64,000 nt of DNA, from the NCBI GenBank assembly GCA_002434305.1, contig DJJU01000006.1, forward strand, positions 744,001 through 808,000. Direction: 5' to 3'. Shown here piece after piece: positions 45,630 to 54,648 of this stretch; position 1 is the first letter of the stretch, and the number at the start of each line of letters is the position of its first letter. This DNA comes from Alicycliphilus sp. UBA6560 (GTDB taxonomy: Bacteria; Pseudomonadota; Gammaproteobacteria; Burkholderiales; Burkholderiaceae_C). The position numbers and the translations under genes were made by a program. The notes beneath the pieces were generated by a model. The model did not search any database, was not told the origin of the DNA, and saw only the letters and a list, made by a program, of their open reading frames with translations.

Positions 45630-46375
45630 GGAGTGCGCTGGCGCAGGGCCTCGTACAGGCACACGGCGCTCGCCACGGAAACGTTCAGGCTCTCCACTGC
45701 GCCCTGCATGGGAATGTGCACCAGCGCGTCGCAGGTCTTGGCGGTGAGCTGGCGCATGCCCGGCCCCTCGGCCCCCAGCACCAGGGCCACGGGGCCCTTC
45801 AGGTCGGCCTGGTACAGCGGCTGGTCCGCATCGCCGCTGGTGCCTATGACCCAGATGCCGCGCTCCTTCAGCTCGTTCAGCGTGCGCGCCAGGTTGGTGA
45901 CCATGAAGTACGGCACCGTCTCGGCCGCGCCGCTGGCGACCTTGGCCACGGTGGCGTTGATGCCCACGGCGTGGTCCTTGGGCGCGATGACGGCATGCGC
46001 CCCGGCGCCGTCGGCCACGCGCAGGCAGGCGCCCAGGTTGTGCGGGTCGGTCACGCCATCCAGCACCAGCAGCAGCGGGGCCGTGACGCCCCTGGCTTCC
46101 AGATCGTCCAGCAGATCGTCCAGCGACTGCGTCTGCTGCACGGCCTGCACGCGCGCGGCCACGCCCTGATGACCATGGCTGCCCGACAGCTTGGCCAGAC
46201 GCAGGCCGTCGGCCTCGATCAGCCGCGCGCCGGCCTCGCGGGCCCGCTCCAGGAACTGGCGCATGCGCGCGTCGCGCCGCGTGGGCTCGTAATAGATCTC
46301 GATGATGGATTGCGGCGCGGTTTTCAGGCGCACACCCACGGCATGGAAGCCGAAGAGGACTTTGGGGGTGGACAT
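45626..46375 (-). CDS. rlmB: 23S rRNA (guanosine-2'-O)-methyltransferase RlmB
   Basis: SpoU-family enzyme that methylates G2251 of 23S rRNA. From ATG 46375 (MSTPKVLFGFHAVGVRLK) the product has 249 residues (E. coli 243). The N-terminal substrate-binding domain is followed by the knotted SPOUT domain: LLLVLDGVTDPHNLGACLRV, VALVLGAEGPGMRQL and the C-terminal IPMQGAVESLNVSVASAVCL with the conserved NVS. First gene of an operon with cobB, the FAA hydrolase and the SMR gene. Confidence 0.96.
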   Translation of the reverse strand: MSTPKVLFGFHAVGVRLKTAPQSIIEIYYEPTRRDARMRQFLERAREAGARLIEADGLRLAKLSGSHGHQGVAARVQAVQQTQSLDDLLDDLEARGVTAPLLLVLDGVTDPHNLGACLRVADGAGAHAVIAPKDHAVGINATVAKVASGAAETVPYFMVTNLARTLNELKERGIWVIGTSGDADQPLYQADLKGPVALVLGAEGPGMRQLTAKTCDALVHIPMQGAVESLNVSVASAVCLYEALRQRTP

Positions 46376-46521
46376 GCGCCAATTATCGGGGCCACGCCGC
46401 AGCGCCCGGCAAGGGGCCGCGCGGGGGCAGCCCGTAAAATCGCGCGCTTTCCCTGTTGACAGGGCGCCGGCAGGCATGTCTGGCCAGCCCGCAGCAGCCC
46501 GCTCCCCTTTCACTGTCCGCC

Positions 46522-47751
46522 ATGATTTTTTCTCCTCTGCTGCGCTGGGCGCAGCGCACCAGCCTCGTCGCGCAGATCGCGCTGGCCCTGGTGGCCGGCG
46601 TGGCGCTGGCCGTCCTGCTGCCCGGCGTCACGCCCTACGTGGCCTTCCTGGGCACCTTGTTCATCTCGGCGCTGAAGGCTGTGGCGCCGGTGCTGGTGCT
46701 GGTGCTGGTCATGGCCGCCATCAGCAACCACGTGCCGGGCGAGGCCACGGGCATCCGGCCGATCCTGGCGCTGTACGTGATCGGCACGCTGGCCGCGGCC
46801 GTGGTGGGCGTGACCGCCAGCATGCTGTGGCCGAGCACGCTGACGCTGATGGCCGCGCCGCAGACCGGAGCCGCCCCGCCCGGCGCGGTGGGCGAGGTGC
46901 TGCTGAACGTGGCGAAGAGCGCCGTGGACAACCCCGTGAACGCGCTGCTGCAGGCCAACTACATCGGCGTGCTGGCCTGGGCCGTGGGCCTGGGTCTGGC
47001 GCTGCGCCACGCTTCGGCCGGCACGCGCGCCGTGCTGCACGACGGGGCGCAGGCCATCACGGCCGTGATCCAGGCGGTGATCCGCTGCGCGCCGCTGGGC
47101 ATCCTGGGCCTGGTGGCCAGCACCTTTGCCGAGGCCGGCACGCAGGCGTTGCGCGGCTACGCCCACCTGCTGGCAGTGCTGGTGGGCTGCATGCTGTTCG
47201 TGGCGCTGGTGGTCAATCCGCTGATCGTCTGGGCCTGCATCCGTCGCAACCCCTATCCACTCGTCTTCACCTGCCTGCGCGAGAGCGGCGTGACGGCGTT
47301 TTTCACGCGCAGCTCGGCCGCCAACATCCCCATCAACCTGGCGCTGGCGCAGCGCCTGGGCCTGAAGGAGGAGACTTACAGCATCAGCATCCCGCTGGGC
47401 GCCACCATCAACATGGCCGGCGCGGCCATCACCATCAGCGTGCTGTCGCTGGCGGCGGCGCACACGCTGGGCGTGCAGGTGGATATACCCACCGCGCTGC
47501 TGCTGTGCGTGGTGGCCTCGGTGTGCGCCTGCGGCGCCTCGGGCGTGGCGGGCGGGTCGCTGCTGCTGATTCCGCTGGCGTGCAGCCTGTTCGGCATCAG
47601 CAACGACGTGGCCATGCAGGTGGTGGGCGTGGGCTTCATCATCGGCATCGTGCAGGATTCGGCCGAGACAGCACTGAACTCCTCCACCGACGTGTTGTTC
47701 ACCGCCGCGGCCGGCCTGCGCGACGTGCGCAAAGGCAGCACCGCTATTTGA
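46522..47751 (+). CDS. sstT: Serine/threonine:sodium symporter SstT
   Basis: Inner membrane DAACS family transporter for serine and threonine. From ATG 46522 (MIFSPLLRWAQRTSLVAQIA) the product has 409 residues (E. coli 414), with eight transmembrane helices and two hairpins. Family signatures are FFTRSSAANIPINL in HP1, PLGATINMAGAAITI (the NMDGT-like motif of TM7) and GVAGGSLLLIPLACSLF in HP2. Divergent from rlmB, 146 bases apart. A repeat-derived terminator follows its stop. Confidence 0.95.
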   Translation: MIFSPLLRWAQRTSLVAQIALALVAGVALAVLLPGVTPYVAFLGTLFISALKAVAPVLVLVLVMAAISNHVPGEATGIRPILALYVIGTLAAAVVGVTASMLWPSTLTLMAAPQTGAAPPGAVGEVLLNVAKSAVDNPVNALLQANYIGVLAWAVGLGLALRHASAGTRAVLHDGAQAITAVIQAVIRCAPLGILGLVASTFAEAGTQALRGYAHLLAVLVGCMLFVALVVNPLIVWACIRRNPYPLVFTCLRESGVTAFFTRSSAANIPINLALAQRLGLKEETYSISIPLGATINMAGAAITISVLSLAAAHTLGVQVDIPTALLLCVVASVCACGASGVAGGSLLLIPLACSLFGISNDVAMQVVGVGFIIGIVQDSAETALNSSTDVLFTAAAGLRDVRKGSTAI

Positions 47752-47846
47752 TTGATAGCTGCCGCCGCTGGTGTAGCAAGGTTTTCAGATACAAATTTAT
47801 CTGAAACCCGCACCAATCAAGCGCTGGCAGCTATCAATTTTTATTC
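47745..47846. repeat. Interspersed repeat copy (long form) acting as bidirectional terminator
   Basis: TTGATAGCTGCC (47752-47763) and GGCAGCTATCAA (47826-47837) are perfect 12-base inverted repeats, and TTTTTATT follows on the plus strand. Inside, GGTTTTCAGATA and TATCTGAAACC form a second stem. The repeat fills the whole gap between the convergent sstT and ABC transporter genes. Confidence 0.85.
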
Positions 47847-48536
47847 TGCGGCGATGCGCCCAGCCTCGATGGTGATGCGCCGCCCGCAGCGCGCGGCGAT
47901 CTCGCGGTCATGGGTGACCAGCACCAGCGTGGTGCCCTGCTCGCGGTTCAGGGCGAACATCAGCTCCATCACCGCGGCGCCGGTGGCGAAGTCCAGGCTG
48001 CCCGTGGGCTCGTCGGCCAGCAGCACATCCGGCTGCACCACGAAGGCGCGCGCCAGCGCCACGCGCTGCTGTTCGCCGCCGGACAGCACCTTGGGGTAGT
48101 GCGACAGCCGCTGGCCCAGGCCCACGCGGCCCAGCATGTCGGCGGCGCGCCGGCGCGCATCGCGGGCGCCCGCCAGCTCCAGCGGCAGCATCACGTTCTC
48201 CAGCGCCGTCAGGTTGGCCAGCAGCTGAAAGCTCTGGAACACGAAGCCCATGCGGCGGGCACGCAGCGCGGCGCGGTCGTCCTCGTGCAGGGCGAACAGG
48301 TCCTGCCCGGCCACGCGCACCGTGCCGCTGGTGGGCACGTCCAGCCCGGCGATCAGCGACAGCAGCGTGCTCTTGCCCGAGCCCGAGGCGCCGACGATGG
48401 CGATGGTTTCCCGCGCCGCGACGGAGAACTCGATGTCCCGCAGAATGTCGAGCGTGCCGCTGGAATCGGTGACGCTCTTGTGCAGGTGCTGCACGGCGAT
48501 GAGCGCGTCTGGCGGCGCGGCGTGGCGGTCGGGCAT
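47841..48536 (-). CDS. ABC transporter ATP-binding protein (YbbA/LolD-like)
   Basis: Product of 231 residues. Walker A GASGSGKSTLLSLIAG, Q-loop FQSFQLLANLTALENVMLPL, signature VLSGGEQQRVALARAF, Walker B VLLADEPTGSLD, H-loop VTHDREIA. This matches the MacB/LolD-type ATPases; YbbA is commonly found divergent from tesA, as here, with a YbbP permease. No permease gene is in the window, so the partner is elsewhere or absent. Divergent from the esterase gene with 12 bases between starts. Confidence 0.9.
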   Translation of the reverse strand: MPDRHAAPPDALIAVQHLHKSVTDSSGTLDILRDIEFSVAARETIAIVGASGSGKSTLLSLIAGLDVPTSGTVRVAGQDLFALHEDDRAALRARRMGFVFQSFQLLANLTALENVMLPLELAGARDARRRAADMLGRVGLGQRLSHYPKVLSGGEQQRVALARAFVVQPDVLLADEPTGSLDFATGAAVMELMFALNREQGTTLVLVTHDREIAARCGRRITIEAGRIAAE

Positions 48537-48548
48537 GGAATGGAAGGG

Positions 48549-49217
48549 ATGAATGTGGTTGAAAAGCTGAGCGGATGGCGCACGGGTCGGCGTGACTGTA
48601 TCGCGGCGCTTGCCGCCCTGGGATGGGCGGCGGGCACGCATGCCGCAGGCAACGCGCGCGCACCCGTCATCCTGGTGGTGGGCGACTCGCTCAGCGCCGA
48701 GTACGGCCTGGCGCGCGGCAGCGGGTGGGTGGAGCTGTTGCGCCAGCGCCTGGCGCAGGACAAGATCGAAGCCACCGTGGTCAACGCCAGCATCAGCGGC
48801 GACACCACCTCCGGCGGCCGCGCCCGGCTGGCGGCACTGCTCAAGGCCCACCAGCCCACGCACGTGATCATCGAGCTGGGCGGCAACGACGCGCTGCGCG
48901 GCCTGCCGCTGAAGAACACCCAGGACAATCTGGCCTGGATGACCCAGCGGGCCCAGGACGCCGGCGCCCGGGTGCTGCTGCTGGGCATGCAGGTGCCGCC
49001 CAACTACGGCGGCGACTACGGCCGGCGCTTCGCCCAGATCTTTCAGGACGTGGCGCGCGAGAAGAAGGCGGCGCTGGTGCCGTTCTTCCTGCAAGGCGTG
49101 GCCGATGGGCCCGACGCTGCGCGCCTGTTCCAGGCCGACCGCATCCACCCCAACGCGCAGGCCCAGCCGATGATGCTGGACAACGTGTTGCCGCAGCTGA
49201 AGAGGCTGCTGCGCTAG
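48549..49217 (+). CDS. GDSL-family esterase/lysophospholipase (TesA-like)
   Basis: Product of 222 residues from ATG 48549 (an ATG at 48540 is also in frame). A signal peptide is predicted over residues about 10-35 (RRDCIAALAALGWAAGTHAA). The catalytic Ser is in VVGDSLSAEYG, with GDTTSGGRARL, the GGNDALRG oxyanion block, and the Asp-His pair in ADRIHPNAQAQ. These match E. coli TesA, a periplasmic thioesterase/lysophospholipase. The stop TAG overlaps the convergent DUF2189 stop within CTAG. Confidence 0.92.
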   Translation: MNVVEKLSGWRTGRRDCIAALAALGWAAGTHAAGNARAPVILVVGDSLSAEYGLARGSGWVELLRQRLAQDKIEATVVNASISGDTTSGGRARLAALLKAHQPTHVIIELGGNDALRGLPLKNTQDNLAWMTQRAQDAGARVLLLGMQVPPNYGGDYGRRFAQIFQDVAREKKAALVPFFLQGVADGPDAARLFQADRIHPNAQAQPMMLDNVLPQLKRLLR

Positions 49218-49999
49218 GCCGGCGCCAGCGCGCTGCGGTAGGCGTGCCAGGTGGCATGCCCCAGCAGCGGCCCCACCAGCAGCAGTCCCGCGCCCCAGGC
49301 CAGCAGCGACAGGCCGACCAGCAGCGTGATCAGCGCGCCCCACAGCAGCATCGTGCCGGGGTTGTCCAGCACCACGCGCATGCTGGTCAGGGCGGCGGTG
49401 AAGGCGTCGGTATCGCGCTCCAGGATCATGGGAATGGCCACCACCGTGAAGCAGAACACCAGCCCTGCAAACAGCCCGCCTACCGCCGCGTAAGCCAGCA
49501 CGAACTGCCAGTTCTGCGGATTGAACACCGCCTGCACCACGCCGGTGGTGGACGGCATGCCGGTGTTGAAGAACACCGCAAAGACCACCAGCGAGGCACG
49601 GCCCCACAGCAGCTCCAGCACGATGAGGGCCAGCACCAGCATGGCCATGCTGGAGACGTGCCGGTCCCAGCAGGTCAGCGACTCGCCCAGGCTGGGTGGA
49701 AGACCGGCTTCGCGTCGGCGGCTGGTTTCATACAAGCCCATGGCCAGAAAAGGCCCGACCAGCAGGCAGCCGCTGGCCAGGGACATGGTGTATTCCGGCC
49801 GGGCGCGGAACACCCAGCCCAGCAGCAGCGCCATGGCCCAAAAGCACACGCCGTAGAACAGGCTCACGCCAGGGGCGGAAACCACGTCGCGCGCGCCGCG
49901 CGCCAGCCAAATGAACGGCTGACCGAGCGGCAAAGGCAGCAGCACCGGTGGCGCAGGGGGCGTGGCGGGGGTGCCAGGGTTCGCGGTCGAGTCCGTCAT
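49214..49999 (-). CDS. DUF2189 membrane protein
   Basis: Product of 261 residues from ATG 49999 (MTDSTANPGTPATPPAPPVL). Six hydrophobic segments: two near 55-110, two near 125-170, and two near 190-245. The blocks APGVSLFYGVCFWAMALLLG, LVGPFLAMGLYETSRRREAG and ATWHAYRSAL are typical of DUF2189. Function unknown in the family. An upstream ATG at 50089 was rejected because the extension is Arg-rich and non-conserved. Convergent and overlapping with the esterase. Confidence 0.82.
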   Translation of the reverse strand: MTDSTANPGTPATPPAPPVLLPLPLGQPFIWLARGARDVVSAPGVSLFYGVCFWAMALLLGWVFRARPEYTMSLASGCLLVGPFLAMGLYETSRRREAGLPPSLGESLTCWDRHVSSMAMLVLALIVLELLWGRASLVVFAVFFNTGMPSTTGVVQAVFNPQNWQFVLAYAAVGGLFAGLVFCFTVVAIPMILERDTDAFTAALTSMRVVLDNPGTMLLWGALITLLVGLSLLAWGAGLLLVGPLLGHATWHAYRSALAPA

Positions 50000-50110
50000 G
50001 GCGCGGAGCCGGGGCAGCGGCTGCAGTCGTGATGAATGCCCGCACCTTAAGCGCGGCCGAGCGGCCACGGCATCAAGGAAAGCCCGCACCCGCCGACGGC
50101 GGGCGATGCC

Positions 50111-51358
50111 TCAGCCGAAGGCCTGCGCAAGCGCCTGGGCCAGGTCGGCGCGCAAGTCTTCCACGTCCTCCAGCCCCACACAAAAGCGCACCACCGTACC
50201 GTCCGCCAACTGCGGCGTGGCGCACGCGCGCATGGTGGGCAGCTCGTAGGGCACGACCAGGCTCATCGGGCCGCCCCAGCTGTAGCCCAGGCGGAACAGC
50301 CGCAGCGCGTCACAGAAAGCGTCCACCTGCGCCTGGCCGTACCGGGCGGCGATCACGACACTGAACAGCCCAGCCGCCCCACCCTGTCCGCCAAAGGCGC
50401 TCCCGCACAGCGCCTGCCAGTGGTCATGGCCGGGCGAGCCGGGCAGCGCCGGGTGCAGCACCTGTGCGACGGCCGGCTGCCCGCTCATCCAGCGCGCCAG
50501 CTCGCGCGCAGCCAGGTCGTGTGCGTGGTAGCGCAGGGCGATGCTGGGCAGCGCGCGCAACACGGCCTCGGCATCGTTGGCACCCACGCCCAAGCCCAGA
50601 CGCATGTGCGTCAGCTTGAGCTTGAGGTGCAGCGGCTGGCTGCGTGTGGTGATGGCACCCATCAGCACGTCGCCGCCGCCACTGGGGTATTTGGTCAGGG
50701 CATGCACGGAGATGTCCACGCCCAGCGAGCCATCGCCCGTCAGGTCGAACGGCGCGAAGGCTAGCCCCGCGCCCCAGGTGTTGTCCAGAGCGCAGGTCAC
50801 CCCGCGCTCGCGGCAGATGCGCACCTGGGCCGGCAGATCAGGAAATTCCATGGTCACAGAGCCCGCCGCCTCCAGCCATACCAGCCGCGTGCGGTCGGTG
50901 ATCTTGGCAGCCAGGTCCTGCGGGTCCAGCGGATCGAAGACGCGGTGGGTGATGCCGTAGTGGGCCAGCTCCACCTCGGCCAGTGCCTTGCTAGGACCAT
51001 AGGCATTGTCAGGAAGCAGCACTTCGTCGCCCGCCCTCAGCAGAGCAAGAGCGACGTTGGAAATGGCCGCCAAGCCGCTGGGCACCAGCAGGCATTGCAC
51101 TCCCCCTTCCAGCGTGGCAATGCGCTCCTCCAATTGGTAGGTTGTAGGTGTGCCGTGCAGGCCGTAGGTGTAGCTGGTCTTGTCCTTCCACTCACGCGCG
51201 CGCATCGCGGCGACATTCGGAAACAACACCGTGGAAGCCTTGTGTACCGCTGGCTGCGGTGCAGCGAAGCCAGCGGGCGGGGTGTACTCGTGGTGCACCA
51301 AGCGCGTGGGCAAGGCGCCAGGGGCCTGAAAGGATGCGTCGATGGGAGTCTGGCTCAT
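50111..51358 (-). CDS. metC: Cystathionine beta-lyase
   Basis: PLP-dependent lyase of methionine biosynthesis that converts cystathionine to homocysteine. Product of 415 residues. The PLP lysine lies in VHALTKYPSGGGDVLMG. Other blocks are TSYTYGLHGTPTTYQLEERI, LLVPSGLAAISNVALALL and the C-terminal LFRLGYSWGGPMSLVVPYEL, the last typical of proteobacterial MetC rather than MetB. No SAM riboswitch or other leader structure was seen upstream. Confidence 0.92.
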   Translation of the reverse strand: MSQTPIDASFQAPGALPTRLVHHEYTPPAGFAAPQPAVHKASTVLFPNVAAMRAREWKDKTSYTYGLHGTPTTYQLEERIATLEGGVQCLLVPSGLAAISNVALALLRAGDEVLLPDNAYGPSKALAEVELAHYGITHRVFDPLDPQDLAAKITDRTRLVWLEAAGSVTMEFPDLPAQVRICRERGVTCALDNTWGAGLAFAPFDLTGDGSLGVDISVHALTKYPSGGGDVLMGAITTRSQPLHLKLKLTHMRLGLGVGANDAEAVLRALPSIALRYHAHDLAARELARWMSGQPAVAQVLHPALPGSPGHDHWQALCGSAFGGQGGAAGLFSVVIAARYGQAQVDAFCDALRLFRLGYSWGGPMSLVVPYELPTMRACATPQLADGTVVRFCVGLEDVEDLRADLAQALAQAFG

Positions 51359-51405
51359 CCACGCATGGTAGCGGCTGGGGCTGCCCCGGCCGCACAGTCT
51401 GAAGC

Positions 51406-51999
51406 TCAGGTGCCGGGGTTGATGGTCAGGTTGTTGACCACGCGACTGACGCCTTCCACACCGCGGGCGATCTGCGTGGCGCGCTCCTTGGCCTGCTCGC
51501 TCTTGGCGGGACCGGTCAGCGTAACCACGCCTTCCTTGGTGTCCACGTCGATGCGCAGGGCGCTCAGCTCCGCATCCTTGGCCAGGCCGGCATTGACGCG
51601 GGCGGTGATGCCTGCGTCTTCCACTGCAGCCTTGGCATTGGCAGTCACCTCACGGGTGTCGGCCTTCGCCTGCTGGCTGGTTTCCTGCATCTTCTCGCGC
51701 GCCTCCTGCGTCATTTCCTCGGTCTTGACGCTGGCGTCATGCGCGGCTTCTTCGGTCCTGGCCTTGGCCTCCTGGGCGGCGTCCTGCATGGTCACCTTGG
51801 CGTCGTGGGCGGCGGCCTCGGTCTTGGCCTTGGCATCTTCCGCTGCCGCTTCGGTCTTGGCGATGGCCGAGTCCAGCTTTTGCCCGGCCGTGCGGTCATC
51901 GTTCTTGTCGCAGGCAGCCAGGCCCAGAGCCAGGGCGACGGTGGCGGCGAGGGTGGCTGTGCGCAGCAGTGGTGAGTTCTTGGTTTCAGTCGTGTTCAT
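51406..51999 (-). CDS. BON-domain lipoprotein with 11-residue repeat helix
   Basis: Product of 197 residues from ATG 51999. A lipoprotein signal ends LALGLAAC with Cys30 as the acylation site. Residues 47-123 are seven tandem 11-residue units such as AKTEAAAEDAK, AKTEAAAHDAK, VTMQDAAQEAK and ARTEEAAHDAS, which should form one long amphipathic helix like group 3 LEA proteins. Residues about 130-197 form a BON domain (LRIDVDTKEGVVTLTGPAKS), which binds membranes or lipids. OsmY-like proteins of this class are induced by osmotic stress in E. coli; the role here is inferred. Confidence 0.88.
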   Translation of the reverse strand: MNTTETKNSPLLRTATLAATVALALGLAACDKNDDRTAGQKLDSAIAKTEAAAEDAKAKTEAAAHDAKVTMQDAAQEAKARTEEAAHDASVKTEEMTQEAREKMQETSQQAKADTREVTANAKAAVEDAGITARVNAGLAKDAELSALRIDVDTKEGVVTLTGPAKSEQAKERATQIARGVEGVSRVVNNLTINPGT

Positions 52000-52139
52000 G
52001 GAGGCTCTCCTTCCAGTAGACATGCCGGCTACTGTAAAAATACCGCCCCGCGCAAGCGGGTGGGAGATGGCCGAAACGCCGGTAGGACAAGAGCCGCAGC
52101 CCACCGCTGTTCTGGCGGTGGCGCGACAATGGCCGCCCC

Positions 52140-53831
52140 ATGCACCTTCCCGCCCTGCACCGCTGGTTGCCATTCCTTGCCTGGCCGCGTCCCACGGCCG
52201 AGCTGCTGCGCGGGGAATTCTGGGCCGGCATGACCGTCGGCCTGATGCTGGTGCCCCAGGGCGTGGCCTATGCCCACCTGGCCGGCATGCCGCTGGTCAC
52301 GGGCATTTATGCGTCGCTGGTGCCGGCGCTCATCGCCGTGCTGTGGAGCTCCTCCACGCGCCTGGGCGTGGGCCCCACGGCGCTGACCAGCCTGCTGATC
52401 GGCGCCTCGCTCACAGGCTTGGCCGAGCCCGGCAGCGCCCACTGGGTGCAGTTGGCGGCGTGGATGGCGCTGCTTTCCGGCCTGCTGCAGCTCAGCCTGG
52501 GCGTGATGCGCTTCGGCTGGCTGCTCAACCTGGTCACCTCGCCGGTGCTGGGCAGCTTCACGCAGGCGGCGGCGCTGCTGATCCTGGCCTCGCAGCTCCC
52601 TGCCCTGCTCGGCCTGCGCACGACCTGGAGTGCGCTGCTGGACGCGCCCTCGCCGCACCACTTCGACCTGCGCGCCATGGCCTTCGGTTTGGGCAGCCTG
52701 GCTCTCCTGATGCTGGCGCGGCGCTGGCGCTCGGGTTTTCCGGCGGCCATGGTGGTCATTGCCCTGGCGGCGCTGGCCAGCTGGGGCATGGGTCTGGCCG
52801 ATGCCGGCGTGGCCGTGGTCGGCCCCGTGCCCTCGGGCCTGCCCGCACCCTATTGGCCGGGCTGGCTGCCCTGGGACGAGTTCGGTGCACTGACGCTGCC
52901 GGTGCTGGTGATCACGCTGGTGAGCTTTCTGGAGACGGCCTCCAGCGCCAAGGTGGACCACGCGCGGGGCGGCACGCGCTGGAACGAAAACCAGGACCTG
53001 GTCGCGCACGGCATGGCCAAGATCAGCTCGGGCCTGTGCGGCAGTTTCGCCACCAGCGCCTCGTTCTCGCGCTCGGCCATCAACCTGTATGCCGGCGCCA
53101 AGAGCGGCTGGGCCACGCTGTTCGCTCTGGTGCTGGTGCTGGCCACGCTGCTGTGGCTGACGCCGGCGCTCTACCACGTGCCGCAGGCGGTGCTGGCGGC
53201 GGTGGTGGTGACGGCCGTCACCGGCCTCATCAAACCCATGGGCATGCTGCGCCTGTGGCCGGTGTCGCGGGTGGAAACCACCATCGGCCTGACCACCTTC
53301 GTGCTGACCCTGGCCAGCGCTCCACGCCTGTACTGGGGCGTGCTGGCGGGGCTGGTGATGAACCTGTCGCACTTCCTCTACCAGCGGCTGCACCCGCGCA
53401 TCATCGAAGTGGGCCTGCACCCGGACGGCAGCCTGCGCGACCGCCACCTGTGGCAGCTGGCGCCGCTGGCGCCCCAGGTGCTGGCCCTGCGCATGGATGC
53501 GGAGCTGGACTTTGCCTCCGCCGCCGCGCTGGAGCGGCGCGTGGCCGACGAGCTGGCTGCCAGGCCCGAGCTGCGCAGCCTGGCGCTGTTTGCCCTGCCC
53601 ATCAACCGCATCGACGTGACCGGCGTGGAGGCCTTCATGCGCCTGCGGGCGCTGATGCTAAGCCGCGGCGGTGCACTGCACGTGGCGGGCCTCAAGTTGC
53701 CCGTGCAGCGCACGCTGGAGCGCGCCGGCGTGCTGCACGACGGTCCCGATCTGCGCGCGTGGCGCACCGACGCCGAAGCCATCGCGGCGTTGCAGGCGGG
53801 CGACGTCAAAGAAGCGCCCCCAGCCGGCTAG
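52140..53831 (+). CDS. SulP/SLC26 family anion transporter with STAS domain
   Basis: Product of 563 residues. The N-terminal part holds the SulP core with about 12-14 helices: FWAGMTVGLMLVPQGVAYAH, GLPLVTGIYASLVPALIA (here MPLVTGIYASLVPA), the TALTSLLIG segment and QDLVAHGMAKISSGLCGSFA. A C-terminal STAS domain spans about 430-550. Members carry sulfate, bicarbonate or dicarboxylates; the substrate is not determined here. No carbonic anhydrase or sulfate-assimilation gene is adjacent. Confidence 0.93.
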   Translation: MHLPALHRWLPFLAWPRPTAELLRGEFWAGMTVGLMLVPQGVAYAHLAGMPLVTGIYASLVPALIAVLWSSSTRLGVGPTALTSLLIGASLTGLAEPGSAHWVQLAAWMALLSGLLQLSLGVMRFGWLLNLVTSPVLGSFTQAAALLILASQLPALLGLRTTWSALLDAPSPHHFDLRAMAFGLGSLALLMLARRWRSGFPAAMVVIALAALASWGMGLADAGVAVVGPVPSGLPAPYWPGWLPWDEFGALTLPVLVITLVSFLETASSAKVDHARGGTRWNENQDLVAHGMAKISSGLCGSFATSASFSRSAINLYAGAKSGWATLFALVLVLATLLWLTPALYHVPQAVLAAVVVTAVTGLIKPMGMLRLWPVSRVETTIGLTTFVLTLASAPRLYWGVLAGLVMNLSHFLYQRLHPRIIEVGLHPDGSLRDRHLWQLAPLAPQVLALRMDAELDFASAAALERRVADELAARPELRSLALFALPINRIDVTGVEAFMRLRALMLSRGGALHVAGLKLPVQRTLERAGVLHDGPDLRAWRTDAEAIAALQAGDVKEAPPAG

Positions 53832-53868
53832 CACTGCTAAACTGCCGCCAGTACGTTTGTTTCTTTTT

Positions 53869-54642
53869 GTGTCTACTTCCGCGCTTCTTGCCTCGGTCAA
53901 CCTGAAGGACCTGCAACTGTCTACCGCCCATGCGCTGGTGGCCCAGTCGTTGGGCAGCGAAGCCTCGCTGAGCGGCCGCGCCCCGCGCGAGTATCTGCAG
54001 GCACTCATCGACGGGCTGTGCGACCTGTCGCTGAAAGACCCCCTCACCGGCTTGCCGAACCGCCGCTTCATCCGCGCCGTGCTGGACAGCGAGATCGACC
54101 GCGTGGCGCGCTCGGGCGAGGCGGCGCTGCTACTGATGCTGGACATCGACCACTTCAAGCAGGTCAACGACCGTCACGGTCACGGTGCGGGCGACCTGGT
54201 GCTGCAGTCCGTTGCGCAGACGCTGCAGACCTGCCTGCGGCCCATGGACACCGTGGCGCGCTACGGCGGCGAAGAGTTCGCCATCGTTCTGCCCGCCTGC
54301 CAGTTCGGCTTCGGCCGCGTGGTGGCCGAGCGCGTGCGCCGCGCCGTCGAGGCCACGCCCATCGCCATCTCCCCCAGTCTGTCGGTCAACGTCACGGTCA
54401 GCATCGGCGGGGCTTTTGCGCTGCAGTGGATACGCAGCACCGTGCCCCTGTGGGCCGAGCGCGCCGACGCCGAGCTGTACAAGGCCAAGGCCGGCGGGCG
54501 CAACCGCATCAGCATCGAGGAGCAGCCCGACAGCACCGTGACGGCCGAAGAGAAAAGCATGCTGTTCGGCCCCCTATACACTCCCTCCGGCTGGGGCGAA
54601 CTGCCCCCGCCGCTCGACCCGCCTGCATACAGCGCCTATTGA
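53869..54642 (+). CDS. GGDEF-domain diguanylate cyclase
   Basis: Makes cyclic di-GMP from GTP. The likely start is GTG at 53869 (VSTSALLASVNLKDLQ), giving 257 residues; no strong ribosome-binding site is visible and TTG 53857 is an alternative. Only a short N-terminal helical region (1-55) precedes the GGDEF domain, with no sensor domain. DPLTGLPNRRF begins the domain. The active site is GGEEF at 133-137, and the inhibitory I-site RPMD is at 124-127, five residues before it. So the enzyme should be active and feedback-inhibited. The MinD-like gene follows 6 bases after the stop. Confidence 0.92.
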   Translation: MSTSALLASVNLKDLQLSTAHALVAQSLGSEASLSGRAPREYLQALIDGLCDLSLKDPLTGLPNRRFIRAVLDSEIDRVARSGEAALLLMLDIDHFKQVNDRHGHGAGDLVLQSVAQTLQTCLRPMDTVARYGGEEFAIVLPACQFGFGRVVAERVRRAVEATPIAISPSLSVNVTVSIGGAFALQWIRSTVPLWAERADAELYKAKAGGRNRISIEEQPDSTVTAEEKSMLFGPLYTPSGWGELPPPLDPPAYSAY

Positions 54643-54648
54643 AAGACG

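Noticed and set aside
51359..51405. Leader or riboswitch upstream or downstream of metC
   Set aside because: The gap is only 47 bases and shows no SAM-riboswitch-like helices.
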